Counted from the stretch's first letter, positions 36,512 to 46,603 are shown. The stretch: 64,000 bases of DNA from Bacteroidia bacterium (GCA_021740845.1 JAIOYZ010000008.1:85516-149515); one strand, 5' to 3'. Notes: a model not told the origin generated them from the sequence alone. Made by a program: numbers and translations.

Positions 36512-37783
36512 ATGGACCCTTCCGTCATTATTATTTGTAGCATTATTTTCTCGGCGTTTTTTGCTGGGATGGAAATTGCATTTATCTCTGCCAATAAATT
36601 ATTAATAGAATTAAAGAACAAACAGGGAAGCAGTTATGCGCAGTTGCTTTCTCCATTTGTGGCCAACCCATCTAAATTTATTAGCACCACACTTATTGGA
36701 AACAATATTGGTTTGGTAGTTTATGGAATTTATATGGCGCGCATTTTAGATGATTTCTTTTTGGCGCTTATACCACAGTTAGAACAGCATTTCTTGTTGC
36801 TTTTAACACTTCAAACAGTTGCCTCTACTTTGGTGGTTTTGGTTACTGCGGAGTTCCTTCCCAAAGTACTTTTTAGGATCAACCCAGATAATTTATTGAA
36901 GGTTTTGATTTTCCCCTTCATGCTATTTTACTACTTATTTTGGCCTATTGTTAATTTTATTACTTGGCTTTCTAAGCTCATATTAACCAAAGTAAGTGGC
37001 GTACAATTCAAGGAAAGTACTCCTGTTTTTAGTAAGGTAGATTTGGATCAATACATAGACCAAATTAACGAGCAAGATTTGCCAGAAGACATTGAAGTAG
37101 ATACCGAAATTTTTAAGAACGCCTTAGATTTTAGCAATATAAAAGTTAGAGAATGCTTGGTTCCCAGAACCGAGTTGGTGGCTTTAGATTTAGATACTTC
37201 TATTGAGGAGCTCTATGAAAAATTTGTGGAAACAGGCTTGAGTAAAATCCTTATTTACCGCGATACTCCCGACCAAATTATTGGTTACGTGCATCAGAAG
37301 GAAATGTTTAAAAAGCCGCAAACGCTGCGTAGCATTTTAATTCCTATAGAGATTGCTACAGAAACTATGAGCATAATGGATTTGCTTAATAAGTTTATTC
37401 GTAGCAGAAAAAGCTTGGCAGTTGTAGTGGATGAAATGGGCGGAACAGCAGGTATTATTACCATAGAAGATATTTTAGAAGAGGTATTTGGCGAGATTGA
37501 AGACGAGCACGATGTTGAGGATTTGGTAGAGGAAAAATTATCTGAAAACGAGTACCGTTTTTCTGCCCGTCAAGAAATAGATTACCTCAATAACGAGTAT
37601 GATATTAACTTGCCAGAAGGCGATTACCATACCTTGGGAGGCTTTGTATTTGCAAGGCATGAGAACATTCCGGTATCTGGTGAAAAGATTATGTTAGATA
37701 ATTTTGAACTCACCATTGAGCGCGTAGAAAATGCACGCATTGAAGTAATTCATTTGCGCATTTTGGGCAAGAACGAACACTAA
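36512..37783 (+). CDS. CNNM/CBS-pair membrane protein (hemolysin/CorC family)
   Basis: This 423-residue inner-membrane protein has a CNNM transmembrane domain (about residues 1-180: GMEIAFISANKLLIELK, TTLIGNNIGLVVYGIYMA), a CBS-domain pair (about 200-330: VRECLVPRTELVALDLD, LAVVVDEMGGTAGIITIEDILEEVFGEIEDEHD) and a C-terminal CorC/HlyC domain (about 340-420). The family includes Mg/Co efflux proteins and, in Flavobacterium, GldE. Its stop overlaps that of the convergent GreA-like gene by 3 bases. Confidence 0.9.
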   Translation: MDPSVIIICSIIFSAFFAGMEIAFISANKLLIELKNKQGSSYAQLLSPFVANPSKFISTTLIGNNIGLVVYGIYMARILDDFFLALIPQLEQHFLLLLTLQTVASTLVVLVTAEFLPKVLFRINPDNLLKVLIFPFMLFYYLFWPIVNFITWLSKLILTKVSGVQFKESTPVFSKVDLDQYIDQINEQDLPEDIEVDTEIFKNALDFSNIKVRECLVPRTELVALDLDTSIEELYEKFVETGLSKILIYRDTPDQIIGYVHQKEMFKKPQTLRSILIPIEIATETMSIMDLLNKFIRSRKSLAVVVDEMGGTAGIITIEDILEEVFGEIEDEHDVEDLVEEKLSENEYRFSARQEIDYLNNEYDINLPEGDYHTLGGFVFARHENIPVSGEKIMLDNFELTIERVENARIEVIHLRILGKNEH

Positions 37784-38235
37784 GAAATTTCTATAATTTT
37801 TTGAGTTTTTCCGTTAAGCGAAAAAGTTGCACCCACTTTTAAACCCAACATCATTTGCGCAATGGGAGATAAAGGAGAAACTACCATAACCTTTTGGGTG
37901 TTTATGGCTACTTGTCCCAAAGCAACTGCTATCCAATAGAGTTGTATTTCGGTTTGAACCAAAGCGCCTGTTTCAACGGATTTTGAATTTCCCTGGAGAG
38001 AAACCTTTTGCAATTTACTGTATTCGTCTTGCAGTTTGGCGAGTTGTTTGGCATGCATGTCTCGCTCCAATTGACTCATAGCTCTTCCCGTTTCGTATTT
38101 ATCGCCCATGCTGCTTTTCTCGTTGCTGTTTGCCGATTCCTGCGCCGCCTTCATGGCAACAGTTGTTTCTGCAATACGATCTTGAAAGAGGGTTTCGCAA
38201 ATTTCAAATAACTCTTGTTTACTAAAAGACATCAT
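37780..38235 (-). CDS. GreA/GreB-family transcript-cleavage-like protein
   Basis: The C-terminal 70 residues match the GreA/GreB FKBP-like domain (SPLSPIAQMMLGLKVGATFSLNGKTQKIIEI), preceded by an N-terminal coiled coil with SSMGDKYETGRAMSQLERDMHAKQLAKL. From the start MMSFSKQEL at 38235 it has 151 residues. A longer frame to 38307 exists but would include an unlikely leader. Acidic tip residues of true GreA are not clear, so it may be a Gre-related regulator rather than a cleavage factor. A GGTTTGAACC core lies at 37951-37960. Confidence 0.78.
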   Translation of the reverse strand: MMSFSKQELFEICETLFQDRIAETTVAMKAAQESANSNEKSSMGDKYETGRAMSQLERDMHAKQLAKLQDEYSKLQKVSLQGNSKSVETGALVQTEIQLYWIAVALGQVAINTQKVMVVSPLSPIAQMMLGLKVGATFSLNGKTQKIIEIS

Positions 38236-38341
38236 GCTCGCGAAAATAAGCGAAAGAAACTTCAACTTCTTTTCTTTTAATATTTCCTTAATTTTAGTTT
38301 GGATCAAACCAAAATTGAAAGAATAGTTTACCTTAGTTTAT

Positions 38342-40039
38342 ATGAAAAAAATTGGCCTGCTTTTATTAATTTCACTTGCTCAACTTGGGCTTTTTGCTCA
38401 GGTTACCAATTATTATTCTAAATCTACCGGCGCAATAAATTCTTTATCAACTTGGGGCACAAATACCAATGGAACAGGAACTTCTCCCAGTTCATTTACA
38501 GCCAACAACTGTAGGTATTACGTGCACAATAGAAGTTTGGTAAACTTATATGGTTTAGGCAATTTTATTATTGGAGGAAGCAATACCGTTTTAATTGTTG
38601 GAAATGGCTTATCCAATGTTAGTTTTTATGTTCCAGAAGGCAATATACTAAAAGTGGATTCTATGTATTTGGATAGCGCAGTTTCACTTTATATCACGGG
38701 AATTTCTGACTGTTTAAAACCGAAATTCTCCTTTTATAGTTCTGTAATTTATCAAGACACCAATGTATTACAACCCATCATGCCAGGCTCGTATGGAAAA
38801 TTATTTTTATTAGGTGGAGCAACAAATAATTTTTGGCCAGATACACGAACTAAAATTCTAAAAGGAGATGTTCAAGCAAGAAATTATATAAACATAGATT
38901 GCATTGTTTATTGCGATACATTTAGTTTAACAATTGGCGAATCTCCAACTAAAGTTGGCACCTTGGCATATAATACTTACGACAAATATGGAAGAGTAAT
39001 TGGCACCATGAAAAGGTGGATTCCTGCAACCACCACTAGCGGAATTCAGGGATTATTTCCATTGGGGAGTCCAAACAAAAAACACCAATTATTATATATA
39101 CAAAATACAATTGCACCTAGCACTGGCGGATTAGTTTCTGTAAATTATCTTCCATTTTTCGCTGGCAATGCTGGACTTCCAATTATAGATTCTAGCAGTA
39201 CACCCATTTTAAATTTAAATCGTTTGCATACTGGTTTTTACGATGTTAATGTAGAAAGTGGATTAACTGGCGGAACATTTACCATTTATGCAAATCCTAC
39301 AGCCATAGGAAATGTGAATTGGGAAGGTGCACTTAGAATGCTAAAAAGAGATGGAAGCAATTCCAATTGGCGTTTAGATAGTTTATCATTTGGAGGCGGA
39401 ATTAGTGCCTTTAATCCTCAAATTGGAATTTCTGGTATGGCCTATTTAGATGCCCAATATGTAATTGCTTCTGATTCTAATATCAATACATTACCTGTTC
39501 AGCTAATCAATTTTTCAGGAAAGTATTCTCAAGGAAAAATCTACCTAAATTGGGCAACTGCATCCGAAACAAATACAAAAGAATTTGTGGTTTCTATTTT
39601 GGATCAAACCAACTGGATTTCTTTAGAAAAAATTAAAGCATTTGGCAATAGCAAGCAAACAAAAAAGTACTCATACCAAATTGATTATCCAAGCGAAGAA
39701 AAGGAACTGGTGCTTCAATTAAGCTGTTACGACAAAGATGGAAGCATGAGTTTTTCTAAACAATTGGTTTTATATAAAGATGCGCCATTACTAGAAATCA
39801 CACTGACGCCCAATCCCTTTCAAGAAAAATTAGAAATTACTTATTTCGGTTTGAACCAAAACGCCGAAGCCAAATTATTAATTAGAGATGGGCAAGGAAA
39901 AATTGTGAAAGAAGAATATCTAAATTTAGTGCAAGGGAATAAACAAAGTAAAAGCACATCGGAACTAACTCCAGGAATTTATTTTGTTGAAATAAGAATT
40001 GAAGGCCAAACCTTTAAATGGAAACAAATTAAAATTTGA
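38342..40039 (+). CDS. T9SS-exported protein with type A sorting domain
   Basis: The 565 residues begin with a signal peptide (LLLLISLAQLGLFAQ). The N-terminal 380 residues are beta-rich with GNNxxxGxxN-type turns and no known family. The C terminus carries a type A sorting domain: ITLTPNPFQEKLEITYFG...LTPGIYFVEI (about residues 488-565), the signal for export and surface attachment by type IX secretion. The gene stands alone. A motif core at 39848-39857 encodes FGLNQ in the sorting domain. Confidence 0.82.
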   Translation: MKKIGLLLLISLAQLGLFAQVTNYYSKSTGAINSLSTWGTNTNGTGTSPSSFTANNCRYYVHNRSLVNLYGLGNFIIGGSNTVLIVGNGLSNVSFYVPEGNILKVDSMYLDSAVSLYITGISDCLKPKFSFYSSVIYQDTNVLQPIMPGSYGKLFLLGGATNNFWPDTRTKILKGDVQARNYINIDCIVYCDTFSLTIGESPTKVGTLAYNTYDKYGRVIGTMKRWIPATTTSGIQGLFPLGSPNKKHQLLYIQNTIAPSTGGLVSVNYLPFFAGNAGLPIIDSSSTPILNLNRLHTGFYDVNVESGLTGGTFTIYANPTAIGNVNWEGALRMLKRDGSNSNWRLDSLSFGGGISAFNPQIGISGMAYLDAQYVIASDSNINTLPVQLINFSGKYSQGKIYLNWATASETNTKEFVVSILDQTNWISLEKIKAFGNSKQTKKYSYQIDYPSEEKELVLQLSCYDKDGSMSFSKQLVLYKDAPLLEITLTPNPFQEKLEITYFGLNQNAEAKLLIRDGQGKIVKEEYLNLVQGNKQSKSTSELTPGIYFVEIRIEGQTFKWKQIKI

Positions 40040-40121
40040 GCTGAAGGTAAAACCTTTAACGCCTTGTCAATTGCTGAGGAATAGGAAACAATTCGTATTA
40101 TTGCAGTCAATTTTAAAAGCA

Positions 40122-41318
40122 ATGAAAGAGGTATTTGTTATAGACGCTTTGCGCACACCCATTGGAAAATATGCTGGAGCATTAAGTACTGTTCGTCCGG
40201 ATGATTTGGCTGCAATGGCTATTAAAGCATTGATAGACCGCAATCCAGAAATAGATGTAAACGAAATTGAAGATGTAATTTTAGGAGCAGCCAACCAAGC
40301 CGGAGAAGACAATAGAAATGTTGCCCGCATGGCTTTGTTATTGGCAGGCTTACCTGTTCATATTGGAGGAAATACCGTAAATAGATTGTGTGCAAGTGGC
40401 TTGCAAAGTATTATGGATGCCTCGCGCGCCATTCAAGCTGGTGATGGCGAAATGTATATTGCAGGTGGAGTAGAAAGCATGACGCGTGCGCCGTTTGTGA
40501 TGGCAAAAGCCGATACCGCATTCTCTCGTGTACCAGAAATTTACGATACCACCATTGGCTGGCGTTTTACCAATAAGGCTTTGGCTAATTTATACCACCC
40601 ATACAGCATGGGTGAAACTGCAGAAAATGTTGCAGAGCGTTGGAAAATTTCGCGCGAGAAACAAGATGCATTTGCCTTTGAATCTCAGAAAAGATATTTG
40701 GCAGCACACGAAGCCAACCGCTTTGCAGAAGAGATGATTGCCATTAGCATTCCTCAGAAAAAAGGCGATCCCAAACTATTTAATAAAGACGAACATCCTC
40801 GTTTAAGTAGCTTAGAAGATTTGGCTAAATTGAAACCTGCATTTAAAAAAGATGGTTCGGTAACAGCAGCTAATTCGAGCGGAATAAACGATGGAGCAGC
40901 AGTAGTTTTATTGGCCAGTGAAGATGCGGTGAAGCGTTATAATTTAAAACCAATAGCCAGAATTGTTTCTAAATCTATTGCTGGAGTCGACCCAGCCATT
41001 ATGGGAGTTGGCCCCATACCAGCCACACAAAAAGCATTGAAACGTGCAGGCTTAAGTGTTCAAGATTTGGGTTTAGTAGAATTAAATGAAGCATTTGCTT
41101 CTCAAGGTTTGGCTTGTATGCAAGACCTTGGTTTGAACCCAGAGATAGTAAATGTAAATGGAGGAGCCATTGCCTTAGGACATCCATTAGGAGCCAGCGG
41201 AACACGTATTAGCACCACCTTAATTCATGAAATGCGCAAACGCAAGGTTAAATATGGCGTTGCCACCATGTGCATTGGAGTGGGGCAAGGAGCAGCTATT
41301 GTGTATGAGGCGCTTTAG
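40122..41318 (+). CDS. Acetyl-CoA acyltransferase / 3-oxoadipyl-CoA thiolase-like enzyme
   Basis: This 398-residue thiolase splits 3-oxoacyl-CoA with CoA. The start MKEVFVIDALRTPIGKY at 40122 matches family length; a frame open to 39999 overlaps the previous gene. The three active-site blocks are present: NRLCASGLQSI (nucleophile Cys, about residue 90), GGAIALGHPLGASG (His) and CIGVGQGAAIVYE (second Cys, about 386). Sequence such as YDTTIGWRF and SMGETAENVAERW resembles the beta-ketoadipyl-CoA thiolases (PcaF/PaaJ), but the substrate is not certain. A motif core at 41130-41139 encodes LGLNPE. Confidence 0.93.
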   Translation: MKEVFVIDALRTPIGKYAGALSTVRPDDLAAMAIKALIDRNPEIDVNEIEDVILGAANQAGEDNRNVARMALLLAGLPVHIGGNTVNRLCASGLQSIMDASRAIQAGDGEMYIAGGVESMTRAPFVMAKADTAFSRVPEIYDTTIGWRFTNKALANLYHPYSMGETAENVAERWKISREKQDAFAFESQKRYLAAHEANRFAEEMIAISIPQKKGDPKLFNKDEHPRLSSLEDLAKLKPAFKKDGSVTAANSSGINDGAAVVLLASEDAVKRYNLKPIARIVSKSIAGVDPAIMGVGPIPATQKALKRAGLSVQDLGLVELNEAFASQGLACMQDLGLNPEIVNVNGGAIALGHPLGASGTRISTTLIHEMRKRKVKYGVATMCIGVGQGAAIVYEAL

Positions 41319-41731
41319 GTTGGGGAGTTTGTGGGTTTGGAGGTTTGGGTGTGAGGGAAGTTGGAGTTTGGGTTTGAGTGTGTTAGATTTTTTTGGTATA
41401 TTAAACCTTTGTGGTCCTTTTGTGAGATTTGTGTTTATTCTTACTTTCTTTTAACACAAAGGACACAAAGAAGGCACAAAGAACACTAGAGAATTTATCG
41501 GATTATTTTACTTTCATAAATCTTTGTGAATTTTGTGAAACCTTTGCGAGCGTTGTGTTTTAATAATTTTCATTATGCAAATGGATTTCACAATTCCAAA
41601 TTGTCTTGCATTTGAAAACTTTTCTGTAAGTTTGAACGTAGCTGGAATAAATTTCTATGGTCCATCGTCTATGAACCATGGACTTCTACAAATCACCAAA
41701 GACAAAAGACTAACAACTAAAGACCAAAACA
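41319..41731. repeat. Noncoding island of degenerate repeats
   Basis: Begins with G/T-rich tandem variants of GTTTGGGTTTGAGTGTG (41320-41385), then CTTTGTG/CACAAAG-family elements in both orientations (41400-41480 and 41515-41560), then CATGGAC/CAAAGAC-type repeats (41660-41720) up to the next start. A small open frame at 41575-41784 is not convincing. Confidence 0.65.
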
Positions 41732-42592
41732 ATGAAACATCTTCTAAGCCTCACCTTAGTACTTTTTACAATTACTGCAAATAGCCAAAACGTAGTGCGC
41801 ATCGACCAAAAAGGTGGAAAATTTGGATATTCTGTTTTTGATAAAAAAGACGACTTGCAATTTAAAGTAGAGCCCATTTATGATTATGTGGCGGTTCCTG
41901 TTGAAGCAAAAATTGGCGACATTTTCTTAGGGGAATTTTATTACGATATTAAACTCTGCTGCGATACAGAATACATGGAAGTTCCAATTGACTTTAATGA
42001 CCCAACTAAAACAATAGTGGACACCATTGTAATTGATAAAAAGCCCCTCAAAGAAAATTGGCTTGTAATGGCGAAAAAAGGAAATTCTTGGGGATTAATA
42101 GACCTAAAAGGCAATGTGGTTTTAGCATTCAACTACGATTCTATATCGGTATTAAACAATAGACATGCTTCTGAAAATTCGCCACTTTTGGTTTTACATA
42201 AAAACAATAGAATTAGCCTAGTTAATCAAAAAGCGGAACTCGTTTTACAAAGTGAAGTGTTTGAAAAATACTATCCCAAATTAACCGTAAAAGAGCAGGT
42301 GGCCGTTTTGGAAATTGCCATGTTTAATAACCAGCTCCTAATACAAAAGGGAGGAAGATTTAGGGAAACCCATTTTGAAGGAGGCGAGTTTAATGTACTC
42401 ATCATAAAACAAAACAATACCCTATTTGGCAAATGGCAATCCAAATTATTATTAAGAATAACTGCATTAGAAGAAAAAGGAGAACCTGTTTCCATAAATC
42501 CTCAAAACGATAGATCAGTTGCAAAAGGAACCCAATTTATCTATTCTACTAAAGGCCCCATTCAAGTGGATTATGAACCTGAAATGAAATAG
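41732..42592 (+). CDS. Secreted WG-like protein, paralogue A
   Basis: The 286 residues begin with a signal peptide (LLSLTLVLFTITANSQ). GKFGYSVF, CDTEYMEVPID and NSWGLIDLKGNVVLAFNYDSI are shared with the 316-residue protein at 44267-45217, so the two are paralogues. The KxxxWGLIDxxGxxVLxFxYD segment is a WG repeat; only one is clear. Function unknown. Confidence 0.75.
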   Translation: MKHLLSLTLVLFTITANSQNVVRIDQKGGKFGYSVFDKKDDLQFKVEPIYDYVAVPVEAKIGDIFLGEFYYDIKLCCDTEYMEVPIDFNDPTKTIVDTIVIDKKPLKENWLVMAKKGNSWGLIDLKGNVVLAFNYDSISVLNNRHASENSPLLVLHKNNRISLVNQKAELVLQSEVFEKYYPKLTVKEQVAVLEIAMFNNQLLIQKGGRFRETHFEGGEFNVLIIKQNNTLFGKWQSKLLLRITALEEKGEPVSINPQNDRSVAKGTQFIYSTKGPIQVDYEPEMK

Positions 42593-43193
42593 AAAATTTG
42601 CTACTGTTAGCTTTGTCAGCCGAAGCTTTAGCGTAGGATGAGCTGTTGGCTCATTTAATGCAAAAACATAAAGAAGGCACGAAGAACACTAGGGAATTTG
42701 CAGGATTGTTTTCCTTTTTTAAATCATTGTTTTGGGTTTTGATTGTAAAAGAAGTTTGGGTTGGAGTTGGAGTGTGGGAAGAAAAGTTTGAGTTGGAGTT
42801 TGAGTGTGAGAAGAAAAGTTTGGGTTGGAGTTTGAGTGTGGGTTATTATAAACACCAGAGGGGTGAAATTTTACTTTCAACATATTGTATATTTTTCACC
42901 TACACTGGGAATTTTCTTTTTGTATTCCAATAAAAAATGTCACCCCGCTGGGGTCGGTTTTTTTTGGTTTTGTGAGCTTTGTGAAACCTTAGTGAGCTTT
43001 GTGTTTATACATACTTTCTTTTAAAGCAAAGAACACAACATAAAATCACAGATTTTCCTTAATAAATCCTGAGCAAAAGGCAACTTAATTTAAGCATTTT
43101 TGCAAATGTAATAGCTAACGGCCATTGACTACTTAAGGACAAGAATCAACAGCCAGATGCCAGGAGCTAGAAGCCAGTTGCTAACAGCTCTCC
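42593..43193. repeat. Repeat-rich noncoding island
   Basis: Holds a GAAGCTTTAGCG element (42610-42632), CATAAAGAAGGCACGAAG (42666-42686), a 32-base tandem array (42753-42845), two ACCCC/GGGGT-type hairpins (42853-42865 and 42942-42954), CTTTGTG repeats (42975-43035) and GCTAACGGCC-type elements (43110-43190). No gene is seen. Confidence 0.7.
42753..42845 (+). repeat. 32-base tandem repeat, nearly three copies
   Basis: Units start at 42753, 42785 and 42817. Each is a variant of AGTTTGGGTTGGAGTTTGAG followed by TGTGGGAAGAAA; the third ends after 29 bases. Similar single G/T-rich stretches occur at 14710-14745 and 41325-41385. Confidence 0.85.
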
Positions 43194-44144
43194 CTATTTA
43201 AACAAAACATAATTAAACCTATACGTCCAGTTTCCACTAGGCGTGCGGTTCTTGTATTTTAAGTTTGGTTCAGCCCAATATTTACCATTTACTACAAACT
43301 TAAACTCTATTTTTCCTTCTGGGGTTAATGAACTTAATGGAACTGATAATTCAAATTTATCGCCCTTGGCTTGCATCAAAAATGCTTTGTCTTTTTCTTT
43401 CCAATTATTGAACGCACCACTCACATATACCTCTTTAATTTTTAAATCCTTTCTTGTTTTTAGCATCCCATAGCTAGAAGTATAATCATCACACTCCATT
43501 GGGTCAAACATAAAAATTACCTTATCTCCTTGAATGGTATAGCCGCCCAACTCGCTTGCTGAAAGCTGCTGCATGCTTTCCATATCTAAGTTCAATGGTT
43601 CGCTTGGTAGCGTATTAGGCTTTGGTGCAAGTATTCCAATTACTTCAATTTTAGCATTGTCAATAAACACTTTTCCTTCACCAAAAAGCACACAACCTAG
43701 CGATAAATAATGTGTGGTATAATCAATATCTTTTTCAATTTCTATGTAGGTCCAATCTTGGGTTCCACTCATCAATTTTTCTTTTTCAAAAGATTCTCCC
43801 TTTTCATTCCAGTTTTCCATTCCATAGTCTACCGTATTGGCAACAAATAAGGTGGTCCAAAATTTCACATTTTCAGTTTTGACCCAAGCTCCAAAACGAA
43901 TTTTCTTTCCTGCATAATTAACAGCTGTTATAGATTGTTTTAAAAGGCCAGAACCATATATTTCTGTGCCAATTCCTTGTATGCTCATGGCCTGACTACC
44001 ATTTATTCCTTTCCCCTTTTCTACAGAAATTTGGTAGCTACCAGCTAGTGTTCCACCTTTTGTCCAAGCTACTGGCAATTCTTGTGAATAAAGGCTTATT
44101 GCTGTGAATAAACCAATAAGGATTGTTGCTAATCTTTTCATCAT
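43194..44144 (-). CDS. Secreted protein with C-terminal glycogen-binding-like (CBM48/AMPK-type) domain
   Basis: From MMKRLATILIGLF (44144) it has 316 residues with a signal peptide ending at SLYSQ; a longer frame to 44249 adds an unlikely leader. The N-terminal half (about 20-185) is a jelly-roll-like segment (GKKIRFGAWVKTENVKFWTTLFV, QDWTYIEIEKDIDY). The C terminus (about 235-316) matches AMPK/CBM48 modules: EVYVSGAFNNWKEKDKAFLMQ, and EFKFVVNGKYWAEP. It sits between the two WG-like paralogues on the opposite strand. Confidence 0.75.
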   Translation of the reverse strand: MMKRLATILIGLFTAISLYSQELPVAWTKGGTLAGSYQISVEKGKGINGSQAMSIQGIGTEIYGSGLLKQSITAVNYAGKKIRFGAWVKTENVKFWTTLFVANTVDYGMENWNEKGESFEKEKLMSGTQDWTYIEIEKDIDYTTHYLSLGCVLFGEGKVFIDNAKIEVIGILAPKPNTLPSEPLNLDMESMQQLSASELGGYTIQGDKVIFMFDPMECDDYTSSYGMLKTRKDLKIKEVYVSGAFNNWKEKDKAFLMQAKGDKFELSVPLSSLTPEGKIEFKFVVNGKYWAEPNLKYKNRTPSGNWTYRFNYVLFK

Positions 44145-44266
44145 ATTTGATTTTTGTTGTGTAAAAGTGCAATTCCATCTTAGTGTTTTAAAGAAACAAA
44201 GGACGAATTGCATTTTTAGCAATCCCAAATTTAAGAATTTAAAACCCAAGAAAACTAAAATAACCC

Positions 44267-45217
44267 ATGAAAAAACTCTTCCTGCTTTTTGGCCTCGTAT
44301 TGATTCTTAGCCAGGCAAACTCCCAATCAGTTGAAATACTTACCCAAGGCAACAAACTAGGCTTGCAGGTGCTTAATTACAACAATACTGTTTACAAACG
44401 CATTGAACCCGGCTACGAAGAATTGCGGATTTACACCAACATGAATTTTGGTGGAATTTCATTAGGAGAACAATACCAGGATGCAAAATATTGGTCGGAC
44501 ACCGAGTATGTGGAAACACCAATTGACCCAAACAATTTAAACATAACTAAAATTGATACGTTTATAAACACCATGCGCCCCTACTTTCATGGGAAATTGG
44601 TTCAAGCCAAGAAAAATGGCAAATGGGGTTTAATAGATTTTGATGGAAAAGAAGTACTTCCTTTTGTTTACAACGACATGATGGCCTTTAAAAGCAGTAC
44701 TACTTTGCCTTATAAAAAGGAAGCCCTTCCATATATTGTTTTATTTGGTTCAGACCAAACCCAAATGGTAAACCAACAAGGCGAATTGGTGCTTGATGGC
44801 AGTATTTTGCCAACCTCATTTAAAAACCTAAATAATGAACGAAAACTTGATGTTTTAGCTATTTGTTATTTTGGAGATTATTTGCTGGTTAACCAAGGCG
44901 GCCGTTTGTACGATACCTTGATAAAAGTACCCGCAGTGAGGAAAACGGTGAATGGAAAAACCAAATTAATTTCGGCGGCTTATAAATACAACCGCTATTA
45001 TTTTGTGGGGGGAAAAATGAATGTTTGGCAGTTTAGCACACAGAAATTTCTTTTTGCTGAACCAAGCTATTTGCTGGAAGTCCATTTTAAAGACGAAAGC
45101 GGCGCAGATTATTACGAAGCCTTGAATGTGAGAAACTACAATTCCATTCTAAAATTTACCGAAAACTCTGGTCTGAATTTAATTCCTGCAAAAATAGAAT
45201 TTACCATAAAGGAGTAA
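44267..45217 (+). CDS. Secreted WG-like protein, paralogue B
   Basis: The 316 residues start with a signal peptide (LFLLFGLVLILSQANSQ). The body shares YEELRIY, WSDTEYVETPID and NGKWGLIDFDGKEVLPFVYND with the protein at 41732-42592. One clear WG repeat is seen. Two motif relatives, GGTTCAAGCC (44599) and GGTTCAGACC (44747), lie inside. Confidence 0.75.
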   Translation: MKKLFLLFGLVLILSQANSQSVEILTQGNKLGLQVLNYNNTVYKRIEPGYEELRIYTNMNFGGISLGEQYQDAKYWSDTEYVETPIDPNNLNITKIDTFINTMRPYFHGKLVQAKKNGKWGLIDFDGKEVLPFVYNDMMAFKSSTTLPYKKEALPYIVLFGSDQTQMVNQQGELVLDGSILPTSFKNLNNERKLDVLAICYFGDYLLVNQGGRLYDTLIKVPAVRKTVNGKTKLISAAYKYNRYYFVGGKMNVWQFSTQKFLFAEPSYLLEVHFKDESGADYYEALNVRNYNSILKFTENSGLNLIPAKIEFTIKE

Positions 45218-45273
45218 GCAAATGGAGCGCTTAGGGCAAAGTATAGAAAATGCAAACAAATACAGATAAATGA

Positions 45274-45304
45274 TTGGCATCCTAAGTCCTTTTGCCTAAT
45301 TTCG
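45274..45304 (+). promoter_or_regulatory. Possible isocitrate dehydrogenase promoter
   Basis: TTG (45274-45276), 20 bases, then TAATTTCG (45297-45304), one base from TAnnTTTG. Leader of about 27 bases. Confidence 0.35.
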
Positions 45305-45337
45305 GCGCATTATTATTCAAAACAAAATCTTATAACA

Positions 45338-46567
45338 ATGAGCAAAATAAAAGTAGCCAACCCAGTTGTGGAATTAGATGGCGATGAAATGACTCGCATT
45401 ATCTGGCAGTTTATCAAAGACAAATTGATTTTACCTTACCTAGAATTAGATATTAAATATTTTGATTTGGGTATGGAATACCGCGACCAAACCAACGACC
45501 AAGTTACGGTTGATGCGGCGGAAGCAATTAAATTATATAATGTGGGTATTAAATGTGCCACCATTACTCCTGATGAAGCACGTGTGCAAGAATTTAGCTT
45601 GAAGCAAATGTGGAAGAGCCCGAATGGAACTATTCGTAATATTTTGGACGGTACTGTTTTTCGTGAGCCTATTGTTTGTGCAAATGTGCCTCGTTTGGTA
45701 CCTAACTGGACAGCCCCAATTATGATTGGTAGACATGCATTTGGCGACCAATACCGTGCAACGGATTTTGTTACCAAAGGAAAAGGAAAATTAACCGTAA
45801 AATTTGAAGGCGAAGACGGAACCATTCAAGAATTTGAAGTTTACAACTTTAAAGGTGATGGCGTGGCTTTAACCATGTATAATACCGACGAAAGCATTAT
45901 GGGTTTTGCGCATTCATGTTTCAACATGGCATTGAGCAAAAATTGGCCTTTATACCTTTCTACCAAAAACACTATTTTGAAAAAATACGATGGTAGGTTC
46001 AAAGATATTTTTGAAGAGATTTATGTAAACAATTACAAAGCAAAATTTGAAGCGGCTGGTATTACTTACGAGCACCGCTTAATTGATGATATGGTTGCTT
46101 CTGCTTTGAAATGGAATGGAAATTTTGTTTGGGCTTGTAAAAACTACGATGGCGATGTACAATCGGATACAGTGGCGCAAGGATTTGGTTCATTGGGCTT
46201 AATGACATCTGTATTGGTAACTCCAGATGGAAAAACCATGGAAGCAGAAGCTGCGCATGGAACTGTAACTCGCCACTACCGCGATCACCAAAAAGGCAAA
46301 CCAACCTCTACCAACCCAATTGCAAGTATTTTTGCATGGACAAGAGGTTTAGCTTTCCGTGGTAAATTAGATAATAACCAAGAGTTAATTGATTTCTGTA
46401 CTGCATTAGAAGAAGTATGTGTTGAGGTAGTTGAATCTGGAAAAATGACAAAAGATTTAGCCGTTTGTATTCACGGTAACAAAGTGAATCATGGCGAGCA
46501 CTATTTGTATACAGAAGAATTCTTAGACGCATTAGACCAAGGTTTAAAGGCACGTTTAGGTAAATAA
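45338..46567 (+). CDS. icd: NADP-dependent isocitrate dehydrogenase, eukaryotic-like type
   Basis: This 409-residue enzyme converts isocitrate to 2-oxoglutarate. It matches the type II family of human IDH1 and IDH2 rather than the E. coli type: [45 protein letters not shown] (substrate Ser and Arg), [22 protein letters not shown] (metal Asp) and [12 protein letters not shown] (cofactor). The gene stands alone and ends in a strong terminator. No motif lies inside, but one sits 5 bases after the stop. Confidence 0.96.
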   Translation: MSKIKVANPVVELDGDEMTRIIWQFIKDKLILPYLELDIKYFDLGMEYRDQTNDQVTVDAAEAIKLYNVGIKCATITPDEARVQEFSLKQMWKSPNGTIRNILDGTVFREPIVCANVPRLVPNWTAPIMIGRHAFGDQYRATDFVTKGKGKLTVKFEGEDGTIQEFEVYNFKGDGVALTMYNTDESIMGFAHSCFNMALSKNWPLYLSTKNTILKKYDGRFKDIFEEIYVNNYKAKFEAAGITYEHRLIDDMVASALKWNGNFVWACKNYDGDVQSDTVAQGFGSLGLMTSVLVTPDGKTMEAEAAHGTVTRHYRDHQKGKPTSTNPIASIFAWTRGLAFRGKLDNNQELIDFCTALEEVCVEVVESGKMTKDLAVCIHGNKVNHGEHYLYTEEFLDALDQGLKARLGK

Positions 46568-46572
46568 ATTTC

Positions 46573-46582
46573 GGTTTGAACC
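46573..46582. repeat. GGTTYRAACC motif copy
   Basis: GGTTTGAACC within TTCGGTTTGAACCAAT, between the icd stop and its terminator. Confidence 0.8.
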
Positions 46583-46603
46583 AATTAAAGTTCGACATAA
46601 AAA

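Noticed and set aside
41575..41784. A 69-codon open frame before the WG-like gene.
   Set aside because: It runs through degenerate CAAAGAC repeats and overlaps the start of the true secreted protein.
42753..42845. Possible CRISPR array (32-base units).
   Set aside because: The units abut with no unique spacers between them, and there are no cas genes in the window.
42646..42933. A 95-codon open frame and others in the 42.6-43.0 kb island.
   Set aside because: They translate the 32-base tandem array and hairpins; composition is repetitive and not protein-like.
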